A stretch of 35,337 nucleotides of DNA, taken from contig JAQBQB010000024.1 of NCBI GenBank assembly GCA_028287235.1, positions 1 to 35,337 of the forward strand, written 5' to 3'. Origin of the DNA: Gemmatimonadota bacterium. Its GTDB lineage: Bacteria; Gemmatimonadota; Gemmatimonadetes; Gemmatimonadales; Gemmatimonadaceae. The notes beneath the pieces were generated by a model. That model was not told the origin of the DNA and did not search any database. It worked only from the letters and a program-made list of their open reading frames with translations. Below are positions 15,508-25,327 of this stretch, in pieces. Numbering within the stretch: position 1 is the stretch's first letter; each line of letters opens with the position of its first letter. Made by a program: the position numbers and the translations under genes.

Positions 15508-16841
15508 CGCGCGTGGGTGACGTTCCGGATGCTGTGCAGTGGCACGAGGGAATGCTCCTCGCGCCGCAGCATTTTCAGCAGCTCGCCCTGCGCTCCGACG
15601 CGCTGTTGCAGTACCACATGCTCGCGGCGGCTCCGTTTCATTGGGGCGTGCGGCGCCTGCGGATCGACACGAGCCTGCTGCTCGACGGCACCTACCGCAT
15701 CATCGAGCTCGAGGCGGTGATGCCCGACGGGTTGAGCGTGTCCTACCGCGACGGCGATCCAATCGACCTCTCGGTGAGCCTCGCCGGCAAGCCGATGGAC
15801 CGGAACGCGTCCGTCGCCGTGCACCTGGCCGTTCCGGCCGCGCGCGGCTCCGCGACGGCGGCCGGCCACTTCGCCCGCTATGCCTCGTACGACGGCTCGC
15901 CGGTGCCCGACCTGAACACGGGCGAAGGCGAGCTCCCGGTGCCGCGGCTGCGACCACGCATCTCGCTGATCGTCGGCGACACGCCGCCGGACAAGTTCGT
16001 CAGCATTCCGCTCGCCCGCGTGTCGTATCGTGATGAGCGCTTCACACTTGCCGACTTCGTTCCGCCGCTGCTGCAGGTGTCGCAGCAGGACGAGCTCGGA
16101 AAGATGAGCGCGCACGTGCTGAAGCGTATTCGCGAGAAGGCGGTGTTCCTGGCCGACCGCGCGCGCGCCGCCGCGGCCACGGCAAAGCGGCCGTTGGTGC
16201 TCGAGACGCAGCTCATGGCGCAGAACCTCTCCTGCGCGCTGCCCCCCGTCGAAGCGATGCTCCGCACGGGCGTCACGCATCCGTTTCCGCTTTTCCTCGG
16301 CTTCTGCGGCATCGTGGGTCACGTGGCCGCCGTGGGAACGGCGCTCGTTCCGCCGGTGATCGAGGCGTACGACCATCTGAACTTGTACGGGTCGTTTCAG
16401 TCGATCTTCGGCTACGTCGAGGGCGTGCTCGACGGGATTCAGGAGGCGTATCGCCCAGTGCCGTTTCGCCTTTCGACGAACGGCACGTTCGAGCTCGCGA
16501 TCGATCCGGAATGGCTCCAGGGCGGCCGGCTGGTACTCGGTGCGGTGGCACCCGTCGGCGTGTCGGACGCCGATCTCGCGTCGTGGCTGGAGAGTTCCCT
16601 CATTGCGTCGAAGACGAAAATGACGTCTCTTCGCGAACGGCGAGTGCGCGGCCCCGCCAGGTCGCGCGTCGATGCGCCGGACAGCTTGGGCGTCGCGCCC
16701 AGGCGTGGCGAAGTGCTGATGACTGTGGGAACTGACGCACAATACGTCGAAGGCGGCGAAGTGCTGCAGGTGCTGAACCCGGGCGACGCGGAACGCGGCC
16801 GCCCCGATGAGGTGGTTTTGTATGTTGCAACTCGGGCTTGA
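15504..16841 (+). CDS. tssK: T6SS baseplate protein TssK
   Basis: The 445-aa product matches TssK along its length. It opens with VQWHEGMLLAPQHFQQ, the family's N-terminal signature, and continues with FHWGVRRLRID and a central helical part. TssK forms trimers that dock the baseplate (TssE/F/G/VgrG) to the TssL/TssM membrane complex in the cytoplasm. The length is as expected. The ATG overlaps the tssJ stop (ATGA), and the gene ends 20 bp inside the start of tssL. Confidence 0.96.
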   Translation: MTRVGDVPDAVQWHEGMLLAPQHFQQLALRSDALLQYHMLAAAPFHWGVRRLRIDTSLLLDGTYRIIELEAVMPDGLSVSYRDGDPIDLSVSLAGKPMDRNASVAVHLAVPAARGSATAAGHFARYASYDGSPVPDLNTGEGELPVPRLRPRISLIVGDTPPDKFVSIPLARVSYRDERFTLADFVPPLLQVSQQDELGKMSAHVLKRIREKAVFLADRARAAAATAKRPLVLETQLMAQNLSCALPPVEAMLRTGVTHPFPLFLGFCGIVGHVAAVGTALVPPVIEAYDHLNLYGSFQSIFGYVEGVLDGIQEAYRPVPFRLSTNGTFELAIDPEWLQGGRLVLGAVAPVGVSDADLASWLESSLIASKTKMTSLRERRVRGPARSRVDAPDSLGVAPRRGEVLMTVGTDAQYVEGGEVLQVLNPGDAERGRPDEVVLYVATRA

Positions 16842-17754
16842 ACGAGACGGGCGCCTCGCGCCGCCGCCGCGCGATCCGATGCGCGATTCGCTCGCCGCAC
16901 CGGTGACGGATTCGCACGATCTGGACATGCTCGCCGACGGTCCCTCGCCCGATGACGGCGTGGACGGCGGCGCCTACGATCCGCAGCGATCGTTTCTGCT
17001 CGCGAGCTTTCGGGGGTTCTACGCCGAGGTCATTCGGCTGCGCGAGGCCGCGGTGCGCGACCCGGGACAGCTGTTGCCGACCGACGCCGCCGAATACACG
17101 CCCGACCATGGCACCGCGCAGATCGCGCGAGCGATCAGCCACCGTCTGCAAAATCTCCTCGAGCAGCTCGCCCTCGATGCCGGCGCTCGGTCGGGCGAGT
17201 ACGGCGCGTCGGTCTTCAGCGAAGCGCAGTACGTCATGGCCGCCGCGGCCGACGAAGTCTTTCTCACGACCGACTGGTCCGGCCGCGAGGCGTGGCTCGC
17301 GTTCCTGTTGGAGCGCGCGCTCTTCAGAACGCAGATTGCCGGCGAGGAGATCTTCCGCCGAATCGACAAGCTGCTGACGACGCGCACCGGTGTGGCCGCG
17401 GAGCTCGGCTCCGTGTACTTCATGGCACTCGGCGCCGGTTTCGAGGGTCAGTACCGCGGCACCGGCGATCCGGCACTGCGCGATTACCGCCAACGGCTGT
17501 ACCGCTTCATCTTCCGCCGCGACGCGCGGCGGACGAGCGGCGCGCTCATGCCGCAGCCGTACGATCACATTGCGCCGCCTACTCGCGCGACGCGCTTGCC
17601 CCTCGTCCAGCGGTGGGCCCTCGTGCTCGGCGTGACGATCGTCACCTACCTCACGGTATCGCACATCGTCTGGCGCAGCGTGACCCAGGATCTGCGCGCG
17701 ATTCACGCCGACATTCGGCGGGTGATCGCGGAATCGGCGCAGGACGTCCCATGA
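16822..17754 (+). CDS. tssL: T6SS inner-membrane protein TssL (DotU family)
   Basis: From the ATG at 16822 the protein has 310 residues. The cytoplasmic DotU/IcmH domain is clear (FYAEVIRLREAAV, QYVMAAAADEVFL, LFRTQIAGEEIFRRID, LGAGFEGQYRG). A single C-terminal membrane helix (about WALVLGVTIVTYLTVSHIVW) and a short periplasmic tail follow. There is no C-terminal OmpA-like peptidoglycan-binding domain, so wall anchoring must come from elsewhere. An ATG at 16807 in the same frame is possible, but 16822 gives a more usual N-terminus. The stop overlaps the tssM start. Confidence 0.94.
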   Translation: MLQLGLERDGRLAPPPRDPMRDSLAAPVTDSHDLDMLADGPSPDDGVDGGAYDPQRSFLLASFRGFYAEVIRLREAAVRDPGQLLPTDAAEYTPDHGTAQIARAISHRLQNLLEQLALDAGARSGEYGASVFSEAQYVMAAAADEVFLTTDWSGREAWLAFLLERALFRTQIAGEEIFRRIDKLLTTRTGVAAELGSVYFMALGAGFEGQYRGTGDPALRDYRQRLYRFIFRRDARRTSGALMPQPYDHIAPPTRATRLPLVQRWALVLGVTIVTYLTVSHIVWRSVTQDLRAIHADIRRVIAESAQDVP

Positions 17755-20700
17755 GCTTCGCGTCGCTGTGGCCCTGGGCGATCGCGGCGGCGATCGTCGG
17801 TGTGGTGATCTGCGTCGTCATCGCCGTGCTGGTGTTGCGCGCGTCGCGGGCGAAGATGCCGATGGTTCCGGCGAGCGCCGTTCCGGCCGCCGGTGTTCCG
17901 GGCGACGCGCCCACGGGCAACGTGCACGCGAGCGGGATGACCGCGGCGCTCGGCCTGCGGAAGTCGTTCAGCGACGCGCACCGCGCCTTCCGCGCTCAGA
18001 CGCACGGCGCCGCGGACCGGTTGGCGATCCCGTGGGTCCTGTCGGTCGGCGAAGTGGGCTGCGGAAAGACGACGATGCTGAATGCGTTGACGCTTCCGCG
18101 CCTCCCGGGCGTTCCGCGCGAGGGGGACAGCTCCGTCGAGCCTGCGTGCAACTGGAGCTTCTTCGAGCAGGGCGTCGTGCTCGACATCGCCGGCGCGCTG
18201 CTGGTCGATCCCACTCGCACGCACGCCGACGACCGCGCGTGGAACGCGCTCGTGACCCAGCTGCAGAAGTACCGCCCCGAGCGCCCGCTCGACGCCGTGG
18301 TGTTGTCGATTCCCGTCACCGACCTCGTCGGAACGAGCCGCCTCACCCGAGACGCGCTCGGCGCCAAGGCGGGGCGGATCGGCGATCGGCTCGCGGAGCT
18401 GCAGAACGCGCTGTCGCTTCGGCTACCCGTGTACGTCGTCGTCACCAAGTGCGACTCCGTGCCCGGGTTCGGCGCCTTTTGCCGCTCAATGCCGGCGAAG
18501 CGACTCGACGACATGCTCGGCTGGTCGTCGCCGTACAGCGTGGACGCGGCGTTCGTGCCCGCGTGGGCGGACGAGGCGATGGACTCGGTGCTGCGCGGCG
18601 TGCAGGAAGCGGAGTTCGCGGCGCTGGCGCGCGAGGACGTCCCCACGGAAGGCGGTTCACTCTTTCTCTTTCCGCTGCATCTTGGACGCGTGCGCTCGCC
18701 GCTGCGCGAATATCTCCACCGCATCTTCCGGCCGACCACCTACGAGCGCGGATCGTTCTTCCGCGGCGTCTTCTTCACCGGCGACCGCAACGCACGTGCG
18801 GTCGCGGGCGAGCTCTCGACCGCGCTCGCCTCCGCCGCGCCCGTGGCGCCCCGCCTCACCGCGTTCCTCGGTGAAGCGTTCGGCTCGACCGCGGAGTTCG
18901 CGTCGCTTCCGCCGATCGCGCCAGCCGAATCGAGCACCGAACGGCCGGCGTTCATCAACGACCTGTTCGGCGAAAAGATCTTCTCGGAGCGCGGCCTGGC
19001 ACAGCCGGGCGCGCGCGTATTTCCGTCGAAGAACAAGATCGTGGCGCGCATGCAGATCGCCGCCGCGGCGATCGTGCTGCTCGGACCGCTCGCGCTCTAC
19101 GCCGCCATGAACGGCGTGCGCATCGGCGCGTGGCGACCGTCGCGCGGGATCCGCGCCGAAACGGCGGACATCAAGCCGCTGCTGCAGAACATCGACGTCG
19201 CCGTGCGGCAGATGGAGACGCGCCGCAAGGTGTTCCGCGCGGCGATCAACGACGGCGCGCAGGAAGTCAGCGTGTTTCAGCTGCTCGACAACATGGCGAG
19301 CCTGAGCACGAACCATCTGTGGTCGGTGTTCCTCCCCGGCACGCTCGTGAGCCCGCTGCACCGCGACATCACCGACGCCATCGGGCTCTCGTTTCAAACG
19401 ATCATCCTGCCGGAGTTCCGCGACCGGCTTCAGTACCGCACGCGCCGGTTGGTCGATCCCGAGAACACGCGCCCCGTACGCGGCGACGAGCGCTTCGGCG
19501 CCAACTTGTCGCTGCCGCAGTATCTGTCCGAAGTCAACGCGCTCGGGACGAACATCGCGAAGTTCAACTCCCTCGCGGAACGCGACAAAGGAAGCCTCGA
19601 GGATATCGCGGCAATCGTGCACTATCTCTATGGCGAGGAAGTCGCACCGGGCTTTCTCGACGACGCCGATTACTACCGCGCGGCGTTGGCAACGGCACAC
19701 TCCCGGCCGATCGCCATCGACACCGTGGTCGACGTGCACGCGCTGCGCCGCGCCGGCGATCTGACTCGAAGCTCGTACGTCGCGCTGCTTCGCCGCCTGA
19801 GCGGAACGCAGATCGGCGCCGACTCCGCCGCGCAGGTGTCGGAATCTCGCGCCGACGTCGAAGCGCTCGCCGGACTGCGCGCGTTCCTCGACACCGCCGG
19901 CCCGGTCGAGCGCACCCTCTCGGCGATTCGCCCGCCGTTCATGTTCGGCGACGACTTCGCGCCGAAAGTGCGCGACACGCTCACCTTCTATACCACACAG
20001 CTCACGGGACAGGTGCTGCCGCGGTACACCGACGCGGCCCACTCCTCGGACGCTGTGCTGCACGCGCTCGACGCGCTGCTTCGCCAGCCCTTCATGCAGG
20101 CGCCGGCGACGCGCACGCTCGTCGCCGAGCAGAGCGCGGGAACCGAAATTTCGTGGGACGTGGCGCGGCTCGACGAAGTGATCGCGCTGCACGCGAGCTT
20201 CGACGCGTTCATGGCGCACGGACTCGATGCCCTGCCCGACGTATTGCGCAACCGCGTGCGCCGGCTGGCTACGGTGCAAGTGGGCGCCGCGATGACCGAC
20301 GGCATTGCGTCGGCGGAGCACTTGCGCGCCTCGCCCATGCTGCTCGCCGATCGCGACCGCGATCTCACGGCGAAGATTACCGCCTTCGATCAGAGCGCCA
20401 CGCGCATTGCCCAGCTCCTCGAGAAGTTGGACGCGATGGGCGCGACGACGACGTACGACGCGCTGCTCGACCTCACGTCGGCGAACGCCACGGCGCTACT
20501 CGCGCGCGTCGACGCGCAGCTCGATCTCGGCAACCGCTATCGCCTGCCGCCCAGCGCGGTGGGCGCGTGGAACGGACACGCGCCGTTCTCGACCACCGGC
20601 TTCGGTGGACGGCCCGGCGCGCTCGACGATTTTCTCGCCGGCGAGCAGGAGGCGTTCCGCTCGTCCGCGCAACTCGCGCGGCCGATGGTCGGGTTCCTGC

Positions 20701-21752
20701 GCACCCACGCCGACGACGCGTCGCGCCGCTCGGTGTCGCTCCGGAACTGGGACGTCATTCTTGCGGCCGTCGACCGCTTGGACAAGAAGCCGGCGAGTGG
20801 ACCGATCGCCGCGCTCGAAGCCACGATTCGTTACGAGCTCGATTCGATCGACACGCGCACCTGTGCGCGCCGCGCTGCGCGCCCCGCGGCCGCGAACGAC
20901 TTGTTCGCCCAGCGCGCCGATGCCATGTGGAGTGCCGTGTGGCGCCGCTGCGCCGACATCAGCAGCCGCGATCTCATGGTCGCGTACGGCCGCTTGCAGT
21001 CGGCATTCAGGACGAAGCTCGCGGGGCGTTTTCCCTTCTCCACGCCCGACGCCCAACCCGAGGCGACCGCCGCCGACATCGCCGATTTCCTGCGCAGCTA
21101 CGACGCGTTCGTCGCCGTGGCGCGGCAGTCGGGGCCGTCGGACGATCCCTTCGGTCTGCTGGGCTCGCGCGTCGACGCGTTCGTCACGGAGATGGCGCGC
21201 GTGCGGACCTTCTTCCAGCCGTACCTCGACAGCGCCGCCGTGGGGCGGCTGCCGACGTATGACTACCAGATCGATTTCCGCGTGAACCGCTCGCACGAGA
21301 CGGGCGCGAACCAGATTGCCGAATGGACGGCCGACGTCGGCGACCAGCACGCAATGGCCGGTGCGCCGGTCGCATCGCGCCGCGGGCGGTGGCGCGCCGG
21401 CGACGACATTCGCGCGCAGATGCGCTGGGCAACCGGTTCGCAAGTCGTGCCGACCGATCCGGCTCCCGCCGGCTCAGCGGCCGGCGATGCGGTGGTGACC
21501 TTCTCGACGTCGGGCCAGTGGTCGCTGCTTCGACTGCTGCGGCAGTATGAGAGCGACATTCCCGATCCGGACGGGGGCCAGACGCTCAAGTTCACGGTGC
21601 GCACGGCGCGCCGCGGCACGTCGGCCGACGCGTCGAGCGCGGCACGCGCGTACCTGCGCCTGCGTCTCTACAACCCCGACACCAAGGCGGAGTTGACGCT
21701 GCCCCACTTCCCCGGCGCAGCGCCCGATCTCGGCGCGGACGACCGTCGATGA
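17751..21752 (+). CDS. tssM: T6SS inner-membrane protein TssM (IcmF family)
   Basis: The 1333-aa product is a full-length TssM. A first membrane helix (about 6-29), a cytoplasmic NTPase-like domain with Walker A GEVGCGKT (100-107) and LDIAG near 150, a second helix (about 434-455) and a ~880-residue periplasmic part follow in order. The periplasmic part includes the helical core, the beta-rich C-terminal domain that meets TssJ, and WSLLRLL near the end, typical of the family. Only one N-terminal helix precedes the NTPase domain, where many TssM have two. The start is set by the ATGA overlap with tssL; the frame stays open 460 bp upstream, but that extension lies in another frame of tssL and is not real. 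Confidence 0.96.
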   Translation: MSFASLWPWAIAAAIVGVVICVVIAVLVLRASRAKMPMVPASAVPAAGVPGDAPTGNVHASGMTAALGLRKSFSDAHRAFRAQTHGAADRLAIPWVLSVGEVGCGKTTMLNALTLPRLPGVPREGDSSVEPACNWSFFEQGVVLDIAGALLVDPTRTHADDRAWNALVTQLQKYRPERPLDAVVLSIPVTDLVGTSRLTRDALGAKAGRIGDRLAELQNALSLRLPVYVVVTKCDSVPGFGAFCRSMPAKRLDDMLGWSSPYSVDAAFVPAWADEAMDSVLRGVQEAEFAALAREDVPTEGGSLFLFPLHLGRVRSPLREYLHRIFRPTTYERGSFFRGVFFTGDRNARAVAGELSTALASAAPVAPRLTAFLGEAFGSTAEFASLPPIAPAESSTERPAFINDLFGEKIFSERGLAQPGARVFPSKNKIVARMQIAAAAIVLLGPLALYAAMNGVRIGAWRPSRGIRAETADIKPLLQNIDVAVRQMETRRKVFRAAINDGAQEVSVFQLLDNMASLSTNHLWSVFLPGTLVSPLHRDITDAIGLSFQTIILPEFRDRLQYRTRRLVDPENTRPVRGDERFGANLSLPQYLSEVNALGTNIAKFNSLAERDKGSLEDIAAIVHYLYGEEVAPGFLDDADYYRAALATAHSRPIAIDTVVDVHALRRAGDLTRSSYVALLRRLSGTQIGADSAAQVSESRADVEALAGLRAFLDTAGPVERTLSAIRPPFMFGDDFAPKVRDTLTFYTTQLTGQVLPRYTDAAHSSDAVLHALDALLRQPFMQAPATRTLVAEQSAGTEISWDVARLDEVIALHASFDAFMAHGLDALPDVLRNRVRRLATVQVGAAMTDGIASAEHLRASPMLLADRDRDLTAKITAFDQSATRIAQLLEKLDAMGATTTYDALLDLTSANATALLARVDAQLDLGNRYRLPPSAVGAWNGHAPFSTTGFGGRPGALDDFLAGEQEAFRSSAQLARPMVGFLRTHADDASRRSVSLRNWDVILAAVDRLDKKPASGPIAALEATIRYELDSIDTRTCARRAARPAAANDLFAQRADAMWSAVWRRCADISSRDLMVAYGRLQSAFRTKLAGRFPFSTPDAQPEATAADIADFLRSYDAFVAVARQSGPSDDPFGLLGSRVDAFVTEMARVRTFFQPYLDSAAVGRLPTYDYQIDFRVNRSHETGANQIAEWTADVGDQHAMAGAPVASRRGRWRAGDDIRAQMRWATGSQVVPTDPAPAGSAAGDAVVTFSTSGQWSLLRLLRQYESDIPDPDGGQTLKFTVRTARRGTSADASSAARAYLRLRLYNPDTKAELTLPHFPGAAPDLGADDRR

Positions 21753-22969
21753 CGACGCCCGAGCTGCACATCGCCGCGTTGCGCGCCAGCTTGAGCGCGG
21801 GAGTCGCCACGTCGGAGCGCCTCGCGCTCGTCGATCTCGGAACGCTGCTGGCGCCGATCGACGCAACCGCGCCCGCGGGCGCATGGCTGCGCTACGAGCC
21901 GGTGTTCGACGTGTTGCGCGAGGCGCGCCGCGAAGACGACGCCAGCACACCACAGGGCATCTGGACGCGCGATCTCAAGCGCGCCGATTGGGTCGCCGTG
22001 CACACGCTCGCGTCGGACTTGCTATCGCACCGCACGAAGGATCTGCAGATCGCGGCGTGGTTGCTCGAGGCGTGGATCCGGATGCACGGCTTCGCCGGTG
22101 CGCGCTTGGGCTTCGAGCTTCTCGGCGCGATGTGCGAGCAGTACTGGAACGATCTGTATCCCTTGCCCGACGGCGACGATCTCTCGGCGCGCACGTCGAC
22201 GATCGAGTGGATCAACGAGCGGCTGCCGCTTCGCCTGCTCGACGTGCCGGTCACCAAGCCCACCGATCTCGACGCGCGCTCCTTCACCTGGGGCGATCGG
22301 GTCGAGGCGCTGCGCCGCGAGGCGATGGCGAAGCGCGCAGGCAAGAGCACGAAAGCGGCACCCGCCGCCGACGACTGGCTCACGGCCCCAAAGTTCGCGG
22401 CCAGCGCCGGCTCCACGCCGCTGCCGTTTCTGCTGGAATGGGAAGACGACCTCACGGCGGCGATCGGCTTCGCGCGATCGCTCGAGGAGTCACTCGACCG
22501 GCGCTGTGGCTCCGCCGCGCCGAGTCTCTCGAAGATCACCGAGTTGATGAGCGAGATCCGCCGCTACCTCGGCACCGTGATCGACGAGCGGACGCGCGCG
22601 AGCGGCGCGCCGGCGCGCGGTTCGATTGCCGCCGCCGCTCCCGCTCCCTCGCCGGGGACTGCGATACTCACGGCGGCCCAACCGCCTTCGATCCTGGATG
22701 CCGTCATGCAACAGACTTCGAGTCCGGCGTCGGCGTCAGCGCCCGCACAGGCGATGATCGATCCGTCGGCGGCGCGCACCGAGGCCTACCGGAAGCTCGC
22801 CGAAGCGGCGGAAACGCTGATGCGCATCGAGCCGCATAGCCCGACACCGTATCTCGTACAGCGCGCCATCGCGTGGGGCGGAATGAGCCTCGCGGAGCTG
22901 ATGCGCCACTTCATCGACAGCGGCTACGACCTCAAGTCGCTGTACTCCATGCTGGGCATGGGCGAATGA
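21749..22969 (+). CDS. tssA: T6SS cap/baseplate protein TssA
   Basis: The 406-aa protein has an N-terminal ImpA_N domain (LRYEPVFDVLREARREDD, WLLEAWIRMHGFAGARLGFELL, YWNDLYPLPD). An Ala/Pro-rich linker follows, then a C-terminal domain (EAYRKLAEAAETLMRIEPHSPTPYLVQRA, cut here as EAYRKLAEAAETLMRIEPHS). TssA proteins sit at the baseplate and at the tip of the growing sheath and coordinate tube/sheath polymerisation. This C-terminus is of the short TssA type rather than the long dodecameric one. The start overlaps tssM (ATGA). A 224-bp gap follows before tssB. Confidence 0.93.
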   Translation: MTTPELHIAALRASLSAGVATSERLALVDLGTLLAPIDATAPAGAWLRYEPVFDVLREARREDDASTPQGIWTRDLKRADWVAVHTLASDLLSHRTKDLQIAAWLLEAWIRMHGFAGARLGFELLGAMCEQYWNDLYPLPDGDDLSARTSTIEWINERLPLRLLDVPVTKPTDLDARSFTWGDRVEALRREAMAKRAGKSTKAAPAADDWLTAPKFAASAGSTPLPFLLEWEDDLTAAIGFARSLEESLDRRCGSAAPSLSKITELMSEIRRYLGTVIDERTRASGAPARGSIAAAAPAPSPGTAILTAAQPPSILDAVMQQTSSPASASAPAQAMIDPSAARTEAYRKLAEAAETLMRIEPHSPTPYLVQRAIAWGGMSLAELMRHFIDSGYDLKSLYSMLGMGE

Positions 22970-23129
22970 ACGTCGTCGCCCGCGTCCGCCCGTCCGCGTG
23001 GTTCTGCACGATCCCCAGCCCCCGGCATCGACGTCGATGGACGCGGCTCTCCCCTGAGGACGACCTTTTCCGACCGGCGAGGACAGCGGCGCCGATGGAG
23101 GCTAGCGCCCTGCCGTAGACCGTTGCCCT

Positions 23130-23147
23130 CGGCGACACGCGTCGCCG
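23130..23147 (+). other. Inverted repeat upstream of tssB
   Basis: CGGCGAC (23130-23136) and GTCGCCG (23141-23147) form a 7-bp stem with a 4-nt loop in the 224-bp gap between tssA and tssB. No convincing -10/-35 pair is visible in the gap. The element could be an operator or an mRNA stem separating the membrane-complex genes from the sheath genes. Confidence 0.4.
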
Positions 23148-23193
23148 CCTGTAGTCCCCGAACTGCCTTCTCCAACCCATACCGGGAGTTACG

Positions 23194-23703
23194 ATGCCGG
23201 AAAGCACGCAACACAAGCTGGATCGAGTACGTCCCCCCCGCGTTCAGATCACGTACGACGTCGAAGTCGGCGGCGCCATGCAGAAGCGCGAGCTGCCGCT
23301 GGTCGTCGGCATCCTCGCCGATCTGTCGGGCAAGCCGACCGACGCGCCGGCGCCGTTGAAGACGCGCGGATTCGTGAGCATCGATCGCGACAACTTCAAC
23401 GACGTGATGACGTCGATCGCGCCGCGGCTCGCGTTCCAGGTCGACAACAAGATCGCCAACGACGACAGCAAGCTGAACGTCGAATTGAACTTCAAGACGA
23501 TCGACGATTTCGAGCCGGTCGCGCTGATTCAGCAGGTGTCCGCGTTGCGCAAGTTGTACGAGGCGCGCCAGCGCCTGTCTGATCTCCTGACGAAGCTCGA
23601 CGGCAACGACGAGCTGGATCACCTCCTCCAAGAGATCGTGCAGAACACCGACGGGCTGAACGAGCTGAAGGCCCTCGGCGCCGGCACTCCGGCGGTCAGC
23701 TGA
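23194..23703 (+). CDS. tssB: T6SS contractile sheath small subunit TssB (VipA)
   Basis: The 169-aa product fits TssB in length and sequence: RVQITYDVEVGGA near the start, ELPLVVGILADLSG, then FVSIDRDNFNDVM and the C-terminal helical SALRKLYEARQRLSDLLTKL. TssB pairs with TssC to build the sheath around the Hcp tube. GGGAG precedes the ATG by about 5 bases. The gene follows a 224-bp gap, so it may start its own transcript as well as be read from the operon promoter. Confidence 0.97.
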   Translation: MPESTQHKLDRVRPPRVQITYDVEVGGAMQKRELPLVVGILADLSGKPTDAPAPLKTRGFVSIDRDNFNDVMTSIAPRLAFQVDNKIANDDSKLNVELNFKTIDDFEPVALIQQVSALRKLYEARQRLSDLLTKLDGNDELDHLLQEIVQNTDGLNELKALGAGTPAVS

Positions 23704-23716
23704 CCAACGCCTTGTA

Positions 23717-23748
23717 GGACGCCGCCGGACAATTACCGGCCGACGTCC
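23717..23748 (+). other. Intercistronic stem-loop between tssB and tssC
   Basis: GGACG...CCGG and CCGG...CGTCC form an interrupted hairpin in the 74-bp tssB-tssC spacer, followed some bases later by CTTTTTGG. It may tune or partly terminate transcription, or protect the mRNA. The tssC ribosome site, GGAGGAG at 23763-23769, is the strongest in the operon and complements the CCTCC end of the 16S rRNA in this window. Confidence 0.4.
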
Positions 23749-23777
23749 GCCATCAACTTTTTGGAGGAGCCGGACCA

Positions 23778-25271
23778 ATGCCTGCGAATCAAACCGAAAG
23801 CGCCACGGCGACTGCCACGGCGACGTACGCTCCCGAGCCCGGGAGCTTGCTCGAAAAGATCATCAGCGAAGGCCGCATGACCCGCGACCCCGTGCAGAAC
23901 ACGCACGCCCGCGACCTCATCGCCGAATTCGCCTCCCAGGTGCTCGACGAGGGCATGACCATCAGCAACGATACCGCGGCGATGATCAACGCCCGTATCG
24001 CGCAGATCGACGAGTTGATCAGCGCGCAGCTGAACCAAGTCATGCACGCCCAGTCGTTCCAGAAGCTCGAAGCCTCGTGGCGCGGGTTGCACTTCCTCGT
24101 CATGAACACCGAGACCAGCACGCGCCTCAAGCTGCGCCTCCTCAATGCGTCGCGCGACGAGCTGCAGAAGGATCTCGAGAAGGCCGTCGAGTTCGACCAG
24201 AGCGTGTTGTTCAAGAAGATTTACGAAGAGGAATACGGCACGTTCGGCGGTCACCCGTTCAGCGTGCTGATGGGCGATTTCGAGTTCGGCCGTCATCCGC
24301 AGGACATCGCGTTCCTCGAGAAGATGTCGAACGTGGCCGCCGCGGCCCACGCGCCGTTCCTCGCATCCGCGAGCCCCAAGCTGTTCGACATGGGCAGCTT
24401 CACGGAGCTGAGCGTGCCCCGCGATCTCGCGAAGTCGTTCGAGAGCTCGGAGCTCGCCAAGTGGCGCTCCTTCCGCGACTCGGAAGACTCGCGCTACGTG
24501 TCGCTCGCGCTGCCGCACATTCTCATGCGTCTGCCCTACGGCCCGGACACCAAGCCGACCGAAGGCGTGACGTTCGTGGAGGACGTGGACGGTACGGATC
24601 ACTCCAAGTATTTGTGGGGCAACGCCGCGTATGCGCTCGCCCAGCGCATCACGAGCGCCTTCGCCCAGCACAGCTGGTGCGCCGCGATCCGCGGCGTGGA
24701 AGGCGGTGGTCTCGTCGAAGGCCTGCCGACCCACACCTTCAAGACGGATCAGGGCGACATCGCCCTCAAGTGCCCCACCGAGATCGCGATCACCGATCGC
24801 CGCGAAAAGGAGCTGAACGACCTCGGCTTCATCTCGCTCTGCCACTGCAAGGGCAGCGATTTCGCCGCGTTCTTCGGCGGCGCCACGGCGAACAAGGCGA
24901 AGCAGTACAACACGAACGACGCCAACGCCAACGCGCGCATCTCGGCCATGCTCCCGTACGTGCTCGCGGCCTCGCGCTTCGCGCACTACCTCAAGGTCAT
25001 CATGCGCGACAAGATCGGCAGCTTCATGACCCGCGGCAACGTGGAGCAACTGCTGAACAACTGGATCGCGGACTACGTGCTGCTCAACGACGACGCCCCG
25101 CAGGCGGTGAAGGCGAAGTATCCGCTCCGCGAAGCGCGCGTCGACGTGACGGAAATTCCGGGCAAGCCGGGCGCGTACAACGCCACCGTCTTCCTCAAGC
25201 CGCACTTCCAGCTCGAGGAGTTGTCGGCGTCGATTCGGCTGGTGGCCGAGCTGCCGCAACCGGCAGCCTGA
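23778..25271 (+). CDS. tssC: T6SS contractile sheath large subunit TssC (VipB)
   Basis: The 497-aa protein is a standard TssC: INARIAQIDELISAQLNQVM and KLEASWRGLHFLV in the N-terminal half, LMGDFEFGRHPQDI, LRLPYG-type block LMRLPYGPDTKP, the WGNAAYALAQRI segment and a C-terminal LEELSASIRLVAELP. It forms the body of the contractile sheath with TssB and carries the contacts released on contraction for ClpV access. The strong GGAGGAG site nine bases ahead suits a major structural subunit. Confidence 0.98.
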   Translation: MPANQTESATATATATYAPEPGSLLEKIISEGRMTRDPVQNTHARDLIAEFASQVLDEGMTISNDTAAMINARIAQIDELISAQLNQVMHAQSFQKLEASWRGLHFLVMNTETSTRLKLRLLNASRDELQKDLEKAVEFDQSVLFKKIYEEEYGTFGGHPFSVLMGDFEFGRHPQDIAFLEKMSNVAAAAHAPFLASASPKLFDMGSFTELSVPRDLAKSFESSELAKWRSFRDSEDSRYVSLALPHILMRLPYGPDTKPTEGVTFVEDVDGTDHSKYLWGNAAYALAQRITSAFAQHSWCAAIRGVEGGGLVEGLPTHTFKTDQGDIALKCPTEIAITDRREKELNDLGFISLCHCKGSDFAAFFGGATANKAKQYNTNDANANARISAMLPYVLAASRFAHYLKVIMRDKIGSFMTRGNVEQLLNNWIADYVLLNDDAPQAVKAKYPLREARVDVTEIPGKPGAYNATVFLKPHFQLEELSASIRLVAELPQPAA

Positions 25272-25327
25272 TTCTGTCGCGCGTGATCGTGTCGCTTCCC
25301 ATTCCCTCTCACTAGCACGAGGCACCA

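Noticed and set aside
17292-17750. Upstream extension of tssM
   Set aside because: It lies in another frame of tssL and is not conserved; the ATGA overlap sets the start at 17751.
18657-20321. Minus-strand frame of 554 codons inside tssM
   Set aside because: Shadow of tssM with arginine-rich random composition.
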